The notes beneath the pieces are model-generated. The model was not told the DNA's origin, ran no database searches, and worked only from the letters and a program-made list of their open reading frames with translations. The position numbers were made by a program, and so were the translations under genes. Of a stretch of DNA of 44,007 bases, positions 15,995 to 24,919 are shown piece by piece (position 1 is the first letter of the stretch; each line of letters opens with the position of its first letter). The stretch comes from an uncultured Paracoccaceae bacterium (GTDB lineage Bacteria; Pseudomonadota; Alphaproteobacteria; Rhodobacterales; Rhodobacteraceae), in assembly GCA_937872465.1 (NCBI GenBank), contig CALMSR010000079.1:1-44007 (forward strand), given 5' to 3'.

Positions 15995-18199
15995 ATGATC
16001 CGCGCGCTTCACCGCTGGCCGGGGCTTCTCGCCCTCGCCCTCGTCACCGTGCTGGCGCTGAGCGGCGCGGCCCTGTCGATCTTCCCTGCAGCGGAGCGCC
16101 TCGCCGCGCCGCAGGCCGAGGCCGGCCTGACGGTCGCCGAGCTCGTGCCGCGCATCGCGGCCGTCTATCCCGGCGTCGAGCAGATCCGGCGCGCGCCCTC
16201 GGGCCGGATCACCGCCTACTGGTTCGAGAACGGCACACCCGGCGCGGCGGTCATCGACCCCGCGACCGGCGCGGGGGTGGCCGCGGCCGACCCCAGGCCG
16301 ACGCAACGCTGGCTCACCAACCTCCATCGCTCGCTCTTTCTCGGCGACGGCGGCCGCATCGCCATGGCGGCGGGCGCAGCGGCCATGCTCGTGCTGGCGG
16401 TGTCGGGCACGCTTCTCGTGGCGCGGCGGGCGGGCGGCTGGCGGCGCTGGTTCGCGCCGCTCCGCGGTCCGCTCGCCGGTCGCCTGCACGTCGAGATCGC
16501 CCGCGTCGCGGTCCTGGGGCTCGCGCTCTCCTCGCTGACGGCGCTGTGGATGACCGCCTCGACCTTTGATCTCCTGCCCGACGGCCCCGCGGCGCCGGCC
16601 TTCCCCGCCGAAGTGAGCGGCAAGACCGGCGTCGCGCTTGCCGAGATCGACCTCCTCGCCGCCACGCCCATCTCTGAGCTGCGCGAGCTGAGCTTTCCCT
16701 ATCCGGGCGACGCTTCGGACGTCGTCACGCTCAGGACCGACCGCGGCACCGCCTATCTCGACCAGGGGACCGGCGCGCTGCTCGCCTGGGCCGACCTCGG
16801 CGCGTGGGAGCGGGTCTCGGAGACGATCTACATGCTGCACACTGGACAGGGCGCGGCGACGCTCGGCCTCGTCCTCGGGCTGACTGCGCTCGCCGTGCCG
16901 GTGATGGGCGGGACGGGCCTTGCCGTCTGGCTCGCCGGGCGGCACGGGCGGCCGCGCATCCGCGACAACCAGCCCGCCGCGCGCGCCGAGACGATCATCC
17001 TCGTCGGCAGCGAGGGCGGCAGCACCTGGGGCTTCGCCGCCACGCTGCACCGGGCGCTGAGCGGGGCCGGCCAGAGTGTGCACGCCGCGCCGATGTCGGC
17101 CTTCGATCCCGCCCGCTACAGCCGGGCGCGGCGGATCCTCGTCCTTGCCGCCACCTACGGCGACGGCGACCCGCCGGCCTCCGCCGGGAGCTTTCTCGAC
17201 CGGCTGGCGGCAAGCGACATCGCGCCCGCGCCGCTCGCGGTGCTCGGCTTCGGCGACCGGGGCTTTCCCGCCTATTGCGCCTTCGCCCGCGCCGTGGCCG
17301 AGGCGGTCGAGGCGCGAGGCTGGACGCTTCTCCTGCCCTTCGACACGGTGGACCGCCAGTCACCGGAGGACTTCGCCCGCTGGGGCCGGGCGCTCGGCTC
17401 GGCCCTCGGGATCGCGCTCGAGCTCGCGCACCAGCCGGTTCCGCCTACGACCGAGGCGCTGAGCTTGATCTCGCGCCGGGACTACGGGACCGATGTCCAG
17501 GCGCCGACGGCGATCCTGCGCTTCGCCGTGCCGCAGGTCCCGCTCCTCCGGCGTCTCACCGGGGGCGGCTTCGGGCGTTTCCGGGCCGGCGATCTCGTCG
17601 GCGTCCTGCCGCAAGGATCGGCGGTACCGCGCTTCTACTCGCTCGCCTCCGGGCGACGCGACGGCTTCCTCGAGATCGTGGTCAGGAAGCATCCGGGCGG
17701 CCTCTGCTCGGGACAGCTGATGACGCTCGCGCCCGGCGACACGGTGTCGGCCTTCCTGCGCCCCAACCCCGGCTTCCGCGCCGGGCGCGGCCGCAAGCCG
17801 CTGATCCTGATCGGCGCCGGCACCGGGATCGGCCCGCTCGCGGGGCTGGTACGCGACAACGCGCGCCGGCGCCCCATCCACCTCTTCTTCGGCATCCGCC
17901 ACCCCGACAGCGATTTCCTCTACGGCGGCGAGCTCGCCGGCTGGAAGGACGAGAGCCGCCTCGCGCGCCTCGTCACCGCCTTCTCGCGGGGGCCGAGTCC
18001 GCGCTACGTGCAGGACGCGCTGCGCGGCGAGGCGGCCGAGGTCGCCCGGCTGATCCGGGACGGGGCGCGCGTCATGGTCTGCGGCGGGCGCAACATGGCC
18101 GCCGGGGTGGCGGACGCGCTCACGGACATCCTTGCGCCGGCGGGCCTGACGCCCGCGGCGCTGAAGGCGGAGGGACGCTATGTCGAGGACATCTACTGA
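15995..18199 (+). CDS. PepSY-TM/flavodoxin/FNR transmembrane reductase
   Basis: 734 residues and three modules. The N-terminal PepSY-TM part has helices near 9-29, 122-145, 168-190 and 285-312. Histidines at helix ends (ALHRW, NLHRS, GRLHVE, YMLHTG) could bind b-type hemes. A flavodoxin-like domain (about 330-470) has the loops GSEGGSTWGFA, ATYGDGD and GFGDRGFPAYCAF. An FNR module (about 500-734) has RFYSLAS for FAD, GAGTGIGPLAG for NAD(P) and CGGRNMA near the end. It should pass electrons from NAD(P)H across the membrane. It starts 12 bp after the DUF2271 stop and overlaps apbE. Ferric or metal reduction, or reduction of the DUF2271 flavin, are the likeliest roles. Confidence 0.85.
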   Translation: MIRALHRWPGLLALALVTVLALSGAALSIFPAAERLAAPQAEAGLTVAELVPRIAAVYPGVEQIRRAPSGRITAYWFENGTPGAAVIDPATGAGVAAADPRPTQRWLTNLHRSLFLGDGGRIAMAAGAAAMLVLAVSGTLLVARRAGGWRRWFAPLRGPLAGRLHVEIARVAVLGLALSSLTALWMTASTFDLLPDGPAAPAFPAEVSGKTGVALAEIDLLAATPISELRELSFPYPGDASDVVTLRTDRGTAYLDQGTGALLAWADLGAWERVSETIYMLHTGQGAATLGLVLGLTALAVPVMGGTGLAVWLAGRHGRPRIRDNQPAARAETIILVGSEGGSTWGFAATLHRALSGAGQSVHAAPMSAFDPARYSRARRILVLAATYGDGDPPASAGSFLDRLAASDIAPAPLAVLGFGDRGFPAYCAFARAVAEAVEARGWTLLLPFDTVDRQSPEDFARWGRALGSALGIALELAHQPVPPTTEALSLISRRDYGTDVQAPTAILRFAVPQVPLLRRLTGGGFGRFRAGDLVGVLPQGSAVPRFYSLASGRRDGFLEIVVRKHPGGLCSGQLMTLAPGDTVSAFLRPNPGFRAGRGRKPLILIGAGTGIGPLAGLVRDNARRRPIHLFFGIRHPDSDFLYGGELAGWKDESRLARLVTAFSRGPSPRYVQDALRGEAAEVARLIRDGARVMVCGGRNMAAGVADALTDILAPAGLTPAALKAEGRYVEDIY

Positions 18200-19163
18200 T
18201 CGCGTGCGCCACGCGCTGAATGGCCCGACCATGGGCACGCGTTGGTCGGCGCTCGTCCACGCCGCGCCGGGCTTCGACCCGGCGCCGCTCCACGCGGCGC
18301 TGCAGGCGGCGGTGGACGAGGTGGACGCGCAGATGTCGACCTGGCGGCGCGACAGCGACCTGATGCGGCTGAACGCGGCGCCGGTGGGCGCGTGGGTGGC
18401 AGTGCCCCCGGGGCTCATCGAGGTGCTGCGGCTGGGTGTGGAGATAGGCCGCGCTTCGGGCGGCGCGTTCGACATCGGTATGGGCGACGCCGTCATGGCC
18501 TGGGGGTTCGGTCCGCGGACGGCGGACCCGGACGCGATCCGCGCCGCCATGCGGGCCCGCCGACCGGCGCACGAGGCGCTGGATCTCGACGCCGCGGCCG
18601 GGCGAGCGCGCAGGAACGCTCCGCTGTCGCTCGACCTCAGCGGCATCGCCAAAGGCTACGCCGTCGACCGGCTGGCGGGGACGCTCGCGGGCTTCGGCCT
18701 CGTCTCCGGGCTCGTCGGCATCGACGGCGAGATGCGCGCGCTCGGCCTGCGTCCGGACGGCGAACCCTGGACCGTTGCGGTCGAGGCCCCCGACCCTGAC
18801 CGCCGCGCGCCGCAGGCGATCCTCGCGCTCGATGACGCGGCGGTGGCAACCTCCGGCGACTACCGGCACCGGGTCGAGGTGCAGGGCCGACGGCTTTCGC
18901 ACACCATGGACCCCCGCCGCGGCGCTCCGCTGCTGGAGTCGCCGGCCTCCGTCACCGTCGTCGCGCGGACCTGCGCCGAGGCCGACGCCTGGGCGACGGC
19001 GCTCATGGTGCTGGGCGCCGAAGCGGGCTCGCGGCTGGCGAGGCGGCTCGGTCTCGACGTGCTGTTTCTGGTGCGCGATGATGCGAGCCGGATCCGCACC
19101 GCGACGGTCGGACACCTGTTCACGAGAGCGCCCGCGGCAAGGACCGCGGCCGAGGCGGATTGA
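18180..19163 (+). CDS. apbE: FAD:protein FMN transferase (ApbE)
   Basis: 327 residues, the family norm. ApbE signatures are in order: TMGTRW (17-22), DVIxM-like helix with WRRDSDLMRLN, DLSGIAKGYAVDR (about 157-169), ATSGDYRH (about 227), HTMDPRRGAP (about 243) and the magnesium-site loop ADAWATALMVLG (about 271). ApbE transfers FMN from FAD to a Ser/Thr of target proteins in the periplasm. No clear signal peptide is visible at the N-terminus, which is unusual, so the start or the site of action is open. It overlaps the reductase by 20 bp. The DUF2271 protein is the obvious local substrate. Confidence 0.93.
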   Translation: MSRTSTDRVRHALNGPTMGTRWSALVHAAPGFDPAPLHAALQAAVDEVDAQMSTWRRDSDLMRLNAAPVGAWVAVPPGLIEVLRLGVEIGRASGGAFDIGMGDAVMAWGFGPRTADPDAIRAAMRARRPAHEALDLDAAAGRARRNAPLSLDLSGIAKGYAVDRLAGTLAGFGLVSGLVGIDGEMRALGLRPDGEPWTVAVEAPDPDRRAPQAILALDDAAVATSGDYRHRVEVQGRRLSHTMDPRRGAPLLESPASVTVVARTCAEADAWATALMVLGAEAGSRLARRLGLDVLFLVRDDASRIRTATVGHLFTRAPAARTAAEAD

Positions 19164-20600
19164 TCCCGGTGCAATACGCGAAGACCGACCGCCTGAAGCG
19201 CGTTCTCCTGCTGATTGCCCTTGTTGGGCTCTCGTCAGGCCTGGCCTTGCATTTTCTTGGCCGCGCCGGCGCCGCCGACATCGCCTGGACGGCGGGCGTG
19301 GCGCCGGTTCTGGCGGCGCTCGTCGTCGAGATCCTGCGCAGCCTGTGGCGCGGCGAGGTCGGGCTCGACGTCGTCGCGGCGCTGTCGATGTCGGCCGCGC
19401 TCACCTTCGGCGAGACGCTGGCGGCTGCCGTAGTCGCCCTGATGTATTCCGGCGGCTCCTTCCTCGAGAGCTTCGCCGAGGGCCGCGCGCGGCGCGAGAT
19501 GCATGACCTCCTGTCGCGCGTCCCCCGCACCGCTACCCGGCACCGGAACGGCGCGCTCGAGGAGGTGCCGCTCGACGACATCGCGCCCGGAGAAAGGCTC
19601 CTGATCCGGCAGGGCGACGTCGTGCCCGTCGATGGCCGGATCGCGTCGAAGACCGCCTTTCTCGACACCTCGGCCCTGACGGGCGAGTCGCTCCCCCTCC
19701 GACTGGGCGAGGGAGACGACGCCATGAGCGGCTCGACCAACGCCGGCGAGGCCTTCGACCTGGTGGCGACTCGCGTCGCAAAGGACAGCACCTATGCCGG
19801 CATCGTCCGCCTGGTCGAGGAGGCGCAGCGCTCGAAGGCGCCGATGTCGCGGCTTGCCGATCGCTGGTCGATCGGCTTTCTCGCCGTGACCGTCGCGATC
19901 GCTTTCGCCGCCTGGTGGTTCACGGATGACCCGATCCGCGCCGTCGCCGTGCTGGTGGTGGCGACCCCCTGTCCGCTGATCCTCGCCGTGCCGGTGGCGC
20001 TGGTGGCCGGCCTGTCGCGGGCGGCGCATTTCGGCGTCCTGATCAAGGGGGCGAAGCCGCTCGAGGCGACGGCGCGCATCCGCACGCTCGTCCTCGACAA
20101 GACCGGCACCTTGACCGACGGGCGCCCGCAGATCGTCTCGATCGAAAGCCATGACGGAATGTCGGGGGAGGACATCCTGCGCTTCGCCGCGGCGCTCGAC
20201 CAGGCCTCGAAGCACCCGGTCGCTCAGGCCATTGTCGCTGCGGCCAGGACGCAGGGCTTCGACCTGCCGGTTCCGGTGGAGGTGGCCGAGATCCCTGGCG
20301 AGGGCGTCGAGGGGAGCGTCGAGGGCCACGGGGTCGTCGTCGGCGGCCACGGGTTCGTGGCGCATCGGGTGGGTAGCTCGAATGATCCGCCCAATCTGGC
20401 TGCTGGTTCGGTCCTGGTGGCCGTGGCCGTGGACGGTCGCATGGCGGGGTATCTCGTCATGTCGGATCTGTTGCGCGAAGGCGTTCGCGACATGCTCGCC
20501 GGGCTGCGCCGCGAGGGGATCGGCCGCATTCTCCTGGCCACCGGCGACCGGGCCGAGGTCGCGGAACGCGTGACCGAGGGGCTGGGCCTCGACGGTCTGC
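19160..20600 (+). pseudogene. Heavy-metal P-type ATPase, 3' truncated
   Basis: About 480 codons of a P1B-type pump with no N-terminal metal-binding domain. Motifs: TGES (about 174-177), membrane motif TPCPL (269-273, in place of CPC), phosphorylation site DKTGTLT (D313), HP locus SKHPVAQAIV (about 350) and ATGDRAEVAE (about 459). The hinge GDGxND and the last two membrane helices are missing: near 20600 the pump sequence ends and a nuclease gene fragment starts in another frame. The open frame runs on to 21610 but is then meaningless. The start is uncertain: TTG at 19160 overlapping the apbE stop, or GTG at 19169. It cannot be a working pump. Confidence 0.8.
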
Positions 20601-21794
20601 CAGAAGCTGCTTCGACCCGAGCCTTACGGGCGGTGGTTCGAGGTGGTCCCCGGCGTCCGGGCGCGATTCTGAAATGCGGGACATCTCCTCGGCTCGGCGT
20701 CCGTCGAGATGGAGGTCGCCGACGGCGAGCGGCCGCTGCGGCTGCTGTTCTCGGCGGACATCGGCCCCGACGCCAAGCTGCTGCAACCCGAGCCGCAGGG
20801 GCCGGTCGACCTCCAGCACGTCATCTGCGAATCGACCTATGGGGACAGCGACCGGGAGGCGACCACCGACGAGGGCCGCAGGCGGGCGCTGCGCGACGAG
20901 GTCCGGGCGGCCATCCACCCGAACGGCGCCCTGCTGATCCCGTCCTTCGCGGTGGAGCGGGCCCAGGAGCTCGTCGCCGACCTGACCGAGCTCATCGCCA
21001 CGGGCGAGCTGCCCGATATCCCGATCTATGTCGACTCGCCGCTGGCAGCCAAGGCGACGCGGGTCTTCGCCCACCATGCCCGCGAGCTCGAGGGCGGCGT
21101 CGCCTTCCGGCAGGCCCTGTCGTCGCGCCATCTGCATTTCACCCAGACCGCGGAGCAGAGCATGGCGCTCGACCGCGTCCACGGCTTTCACATCGTGATC
21201 GCCGCGAGCGGGATGTGCGAGGCCGGGCGAATCCGGCACCGGCTCAAGAACTGGCTCTGGCGCGACGAGGCGACGGTGCTGCTCGTCGGCTTCCAGGCCG
21301 AGGGCACGCTCGGGCGCATCCTGCAGGACGGGGCGCGCCGCGTGCGCATCCAGGGCGAGACCTACGAGGTCCGCGCGCGCATCCGAACCCTCGACCTCTA
21401 CTCCGGTCACGCGGACGCGACGGAACTGGTCGATTGGGTCCGCGCCCGGCTGCCGATCCACTGCAATGTCTTCCTGGTGCATGGCGAAGAGCCCGCCATC
21501 GAGGCCCTTGCCGGCCGGCTGGGCGCGGTCGTCGATCCCGGGCGCATCATCCGGCCCGTTCTCGACGAGGCGTTCGAGCTGACGCGCACCGGGGCGCGGC
21601 GCGTGGTTGAGGCGCCCGCGCCCCGCATACGGTCGGAGCAGGTGGCGCGACTCGACTGGCACAACGACGTCTCGCGCCTCTTTCTCGACATCAACGACGC
21701 GCTCGCCGGCGCCGCGGACGAGCGCGCCCGCGATGTCCTGATCCGCAGCCTGCGCCGCGCCCTGGACGAGGGCGAGGTGCGGAGGCCACATTGA
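20601..21794 (+). pseudogene. MBL-fold beta-CASP RNA-processing nuclease, 5' truncated
   Basis: The C-terminal two thirds of a metallo-beta-lactamase/beta-CASP protein. It begins in mid-domain (QKLLRPEPYGRWFEVVPG), has an in-frame TGA at 20670-20672 where relatives have Trp (RARF-stop-NAGHLLGSAS), then continues open to 21794. Seen motifs: STYGDSDRE, PSFAVERAQELV, VDSPLAAKAT, AASGMCEAGRI, LVGFQAEGTLG and the C-terminal LYSGHADATELVDW with its metal-binding His. The N-terminal HxHxDH active site is absent. An internal ATG at 20709 could start a 361-residue protein, but it would lack the catalytic metal site. Joined to the ATPase by a deletion. Confidence 0.78.
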
Positions 21795-21804
21795 TGAACG
21801 ACCC

Positions 21805-21826
21805 GGAGGATCGCCGGCGATCTTCC
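21805..21826 (+). terminator. Possible hairpin after the nuclease fragment
   Basis: The core GATCGCCGGCGATC is a 14-bp perfect palindrome, extended by GGAG/CTTCC to about 22 bp. There is no T-run, so it is weak as an intrinsic terminator. Confidence 0.3.
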
Positions 21827-21982
21827 CAGTTCCGTTTGCGCTCCATGGACGTGAGGGATGATATCCTGATCGGCTTCGGGTGACGAAGGCATGGCCGTGT
21901 GTCGAGGCGCTGGCTGGACTGTCCGAGGAAGGCCGCGTGGAGACCCCACCCGGGCAGCCGGGTCGAGGCCGGCATGCGCGTA

Positions 21983-22315
21983 TCAGCCCTTCGAGCCGGT
22001 CTCGGGCGCCGCGCAGTAGATTCCGTAGAGCGCCTCGAGCAGGTGCCGGACGCGCGGGTCGGCGATGCGATAGTGGAGCGTCTGCGCGTCGCGTCGCGTG
22101 GCGACGAGGCCGTCGGCGCGCAGCCGGGCGAGATGCTGCGACAGGGCCGACTGGCTCAGCCCGACCGCCTCGGCCAGCGCGCCCACCGACGTCTCGCCGG
22201 CGATCGCCAACCGGCAGAGCACCAGCAGCCGCTTCTCGTTCGCGAGCAGCCGCAGCGTGGCGCTGACCTCGGCGACCTTCTCCTGCACCTGGGCGATGCT
22301 GTCGGCCTCGAACAT
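21983..22315 (-). CDS. ArsR-family persulfide-sensing repressor (SqrR/BigR-like)
   Basis: 110 residues. Winged helix of the ArsR/SmtB class (LRLLANEKRLLVLCRLA, recognition helix SQSALSQHLARLRADGLV). Two cysteines, C34 and C101, occupy the places of the two thiols that form a polysulfide bridge in Rhodobacter SqrR and in BigR; metal ligands of classical ArsR/SmtB are not seen. It is divergent from a sulfide:quinone reductase with a perfect inverted repeat between them. Together this makes a sulfide-responsive repressor of the sqr-RND cluster very likely. The name SqrR is by similarity of pattern only. Confidence 0.85.
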   Translation of the reverse strand: MFEADSIAQVQEKVAEVSATLRLLANEKRLLVLCRLAIAGETSVGALAEAVGLSQSALSQHLARLRADGLVATRRDAQTLHYRIADPRVRHLLEALYGIYCAAPETGSKG

Positions 22316-22328
22316 GGTTTCCTGTTAC

Positions 22329-22344
22329 ATTAGGTACTGCTAAT
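22329..22344. promoter_or_regulatory. Likely operator of the SqrR-like repressor
   Basis: ATTAG (22329-22333) and CTAAT (22340-22344) form a perfect inverted repeat with a 6-bp spacer, 14 bp before the repressor start and 119 bp before sqr. It is an AT-rich island in very GC-rich DNA, as expected for a divergent promoter controlled by an ArsR-family protein. Confidence 0.6.
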
Positions 22345-22462
22345 TTAGAAGATGATCATATATGCGTCAAGCACAGAGACCGCGACCGCCGCGACGTCAC
22401 GTCGGCGGGACGCGGCAGGGCGCAAGGTGGCCCGGATGCGGTGGGCAAGGGGAGAGACGTCG

Positions 22463-23758
22463 ATGGCGCATGTCGTGGTTCTCGGAGCGGGATTGGGCGG
22501 CACGATCCTGGCGTCGGAGCTTCGCGAGAAGCTCGGACGGCAGCATTCGATCTCGGTGGTGACGAAGGGAAGCAGCTTCCGCTTCGTGCCGTCGAACCCT
22601 TGGGTCGCGGTCGGGTGGCGGCAGCAGGCGGACGTCGAGGTCGATCTCACCGGCATCTTCGCCCAGACCGGCATTGCGCTCCACCCGCAGGGCGCACGGC
22701 GCCTGCATCCGGCCGAGCGGCGCATCGAGCTCGGCGACGGCGCCTCGCTCACCTATGACTACCTGGTGATCGCCACCGGCCCCGAGCTCGCCTTCGACGA
22801 GGTCGAGGGGCTCGGCCCCGAGGGCCACACCGCCTCGGTCTGTCAGGTCGACCATGCGGTCGCGGCGAAGGACGGGTTCGAGGCGCTGGTCGCCAACCCC
22901 GGGCCGGTGATCGTCGGCGCGGTGCAGGGGGCCTCCTGCTTCGGCCCGGCCTACGAATTCGCCTTCATCCTCGACAAGGCGCTGCGCGACGCCAGGGTGC
23001 GCGACCGGGTGCCGATGACATTCGTCACCTCCGAGCCCTACATCGGCCATCTCGGCCTCGACGGCGTCGGCGACACCAGGGGCCTGCTCGAAAGCGCCCT
23101 GCGCCAGCGCCACATCAAGTGGATCGCCAACGCCCGCGTCGACCGCGTCGAGGCGGACCGGATGCATGTCTCGGAGATCGCCGAGGACGGCTCGGTCGCC
23201 CGCACCCATGAGGTGCCGCAGGCCTTCTCGATGATGCTGCCGGCCTTCCGGGGCGTCGCGGCGGTGCGCGGCATCGAGGGCCTCACCAACCCGCGCGGCT
23301 TCGTCCTGATCGACAAGTATCAGCGCAACCCGGCGTTTCCCGAGATCTTCGCCGTCGGCGTCTGCGTGGCGATCCCGCCGATCGGCAAGACCCCGGTGCC
23401 GGTCGGCGTGCCGAAGACCGGCTTCATGATCGAGTCGATGGTGACCGCCACCGTGCGCAACATCGACCGGCTGATCGCCGGCCAGCGGCCGGACGCCCAG
23501 GCCACCTGGAACGCCGTCTGCCTCGCCGATTTCGGCGACTCCGGCATCGCCTTCGTCGCCCAGCCACAGATCCCGCCGCGCAACGTCAGCTGGTCAGCGT
23601 CCGGCAAGTGGGTGCATGCCGCCAAGATCGGCTTCGAGAAGTACTTCCTGCACAAGGTCCGCACCGGCAAGTCCGAGCCGATCTACGAGAAGCTGGCGCT
23701 GCAGGCGCTCGGCATCGACAAGCTGAAGGAAGTGAAGTTCGACCAACCCGTCACATGA
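22463..23758 (+). CDS. sqr: Sulfide:quinone oxidoreductase-like flavoprotein
   Basis: 431 residues from the ATG at 22463, which is preceded by AAGGGGAGAG and gives the classic start MAHVVVLGAGLGG with the dinucleotide-binding GxGxxG. Longer frames add an unrelated tail. Further family features are the YDYLVIATGPE strand, cysteines in ASVCQVD, QGASCFGP and VGVCVAIPP (candidates for the redox-active thiols that carry polysulfur), and the C-terminal Phe/Lys-rich membrane-contact region (KIGFEKYFLHKVRTG). It oxidises sulfide and reduces quinone at the inner membrane. The divergent repressor and the next gene support this. Confidence 0.85.
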   Translation: MAHVVVLGAGLGGTILASELREKLGRQHSISVVTKGSSFRFVPSNPWVAVGWRQQADVEVDLTGIFAQTGIALHPQGARRLHPAERRIELGDGASLTYDYLVIATGPELAFDEVEGLGPEGHTASVCQVDHAVAAKDGFEALVANPGPVIVGAVQGASCFGPAYEFAFILDKALRDARVRDRVPMTFVTSEPYIGHLGLDGVGDTRGLLESALRQRHIKWIANARVDRVEADRMHVSEIAEDGSVARTHEVPQAFSMMLPAFRGVAAVRGIEGLTNPRGFVLIDKYQRNPAFPEIFAVGVCVAIPPIGKTPVPVGVPKTGFMIESMVTATVRNIDRLIAGQRPDAQATWNAVCLADFGDSGIAFVAQPQIPPRNVSWSASGKWVHAAKIGFEKYFLHKVRTGKSEPIYEKLALQALGIDKLKEVKFDQPVT

Positions 23759-23768
23759 GGAGAAATCC

Positions 23769-23969
23769 ATGACACTCGACCGCTCCGTCCTTGCCTTCGC
23801 CGGCCTCATGGTGCTCACTTCGGTCGCGCTGACCGTCTGGGTGTCGCCCTACTTCGTGTGGCTTACCGTCTTCGTCGGGCTTAACCTGTTCCAGTCGGCC
23901 TTCACCGGCTTCTGTCCGGCGGCTGTCGTGTTCCGCAGGCTCGGCATCAGGCCGGGCGCCGCCTTCTGA
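23769..23969 (+). CDS. Small DUF2892 membrane protein
   Basis: 66 residues with two hydrophobic helices (about 7-25 and 28-50) and the DUF2892 signature NLFQSAFTGFCPA, with a Cys at the membrane surface. These YgaP-like domains often follow rhodanese or sulfide:quinone reductase genes in sulfide-response operons. It starts 10 bp after the sqr stop behind AGGAGAAA. A role in handling sulfane sulfur at the membrane is inferred. Confidence 0.85.
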   Translation: MTLDRSVLAFAGLMVLTSVALTVWVSPYFVWLTVFVGLNLFQSAFTGFCPAAVVFRRLGIRPGAAF

Positions 23970-23977
23970 GGCCAGCC

Positions 23978-24919
23978 ATGCGCGTCCTGCTCCTCACCGC
24001 GAGCTTTCTCGCTGCCGGCCCGGGGTTGGCGGAGACCTTCACGCTCGCCCCCGAGACGATCACCGAATGGAAGCCGATCTACGGCACCGTGGAGCCGCGG
24101 AACGAGGTGCCGGCACGCGCCCGCATCGGCGGGGTCATCGATGAGCTCCTCGTGACCGAGGGCGACGAGGTGACCGCCGGCCAGCGCATCGCCACCGTTC
24201 ACGACGAGAAGCTCGGCTTCCAGGTCGCCGCCTACGATGCGCAGATCGCCGCGCTGAAGGCGCAGCTCGCCACCGCCGAGACCGAGCTCGGCCGCGGCGA
24301 GGCGCTGGTGGAGCGCGGGGTGGCGACGGCGCAGCGGCTCGACCAGCTGCGCACCACCGTCGACGTCACCCGTGGCCAGCTCGCCGCCGCCGGGGCCGGG
24401 CGGGAGGTGGTCGTGCAGCAGGCGGCCGAGGGGGAGGTGCTCGCCCCCGAGGGCGGTCGCGTGCTGACCGTGCCGGTCACCCGTGGCGCGGTCATCCTCG
24501 CCGGAGAGCCGTTGGCGACCATCGGCTCGGGCGGGCTCTTCCTGCGCCTCGCCGTGCCCGAGCGGCACGCCGGGGCGCTCGAGGAGGGCGCGACCATCCG
24601 CATCGGCACCGCCGCCGAGGGGCGGCTGGCCAAGGTCTATCCGCAGATCGAGGGTGGCCGGGTCACGGTGGACGTCGAGGTCCCCGACCTGCCCGGCGCC
24701 TTCGTCAACGCCCGCGTGCCGGTCGAGCTGCCGGTGGGCGCGCGGCAGGGCCTGCTGGTGCCGGCCTCTGCGGTCGTCACCCGATCGGGGATCGACTTCG
24801 TGACGGTGATGGAGACGGGCGCCGAAGTCGAACGGGCCGTCATCCTGGGCGAGCCCGTCGGCGACCGCGTGGAGATCCTGACCGGTCTGCGCGCCGGCGA
24901 CGAGGTGGTGGTGCCGTGA
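23978..24919 (+). CDS. RND efflux periplasmic adaptor subunit
   Basis: 313 residues. Signal peptide to about residue 18 (GPGLA), barrel-sandwich halves (VPARARIGGVIDELLVTEGDEV and LAPEGGRVLTVPVTRGAVI), a short helical hairpin (about 85-140) and a beta-barrel/membrane-proximal end. It belongs to the short adaptor type found with sulfide-linked RND pumps. The stop overlaps the GTG start of the permease (GTGA). It links the pump to an outer-membrane channel not encoded here. Confidence 0.88.
   Translation: MRVLLLTASFLAAGPGLAETFTLAPETITEWKPIYGTVEPRNEVPARARIGGVIDELLVTEGDEVTAGQRIATVHDEKLGFQVAAYDAQIAALKAQLATAETELGRGEALVERGVATAQRLDQLRTTVDVTRGQLAAAGAGREVVVQQAAEGEVLAPEGGRVLTVPVTRGAVILAGEPLATIGSGGLFLRLAVPERHAGALEEGATIRIGTAAEGRLAKVYPQIEGGRVTVDVEVPDLPGAFVNARVPVELPVGARQGLLVPASAVVTRSGIDFVTVMETGAEVERAVILGEPVGDRVEILTGLRAGDEVVVP

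Noticed and set aside
20600..21610. C-terminal third of the P-type ATPase frame
   Set aside because: After 20600 the frame translates the nuclease gene out of frame (Arg/Gly-rich with no hinge or membrane helices), so it is not part of a real protein.
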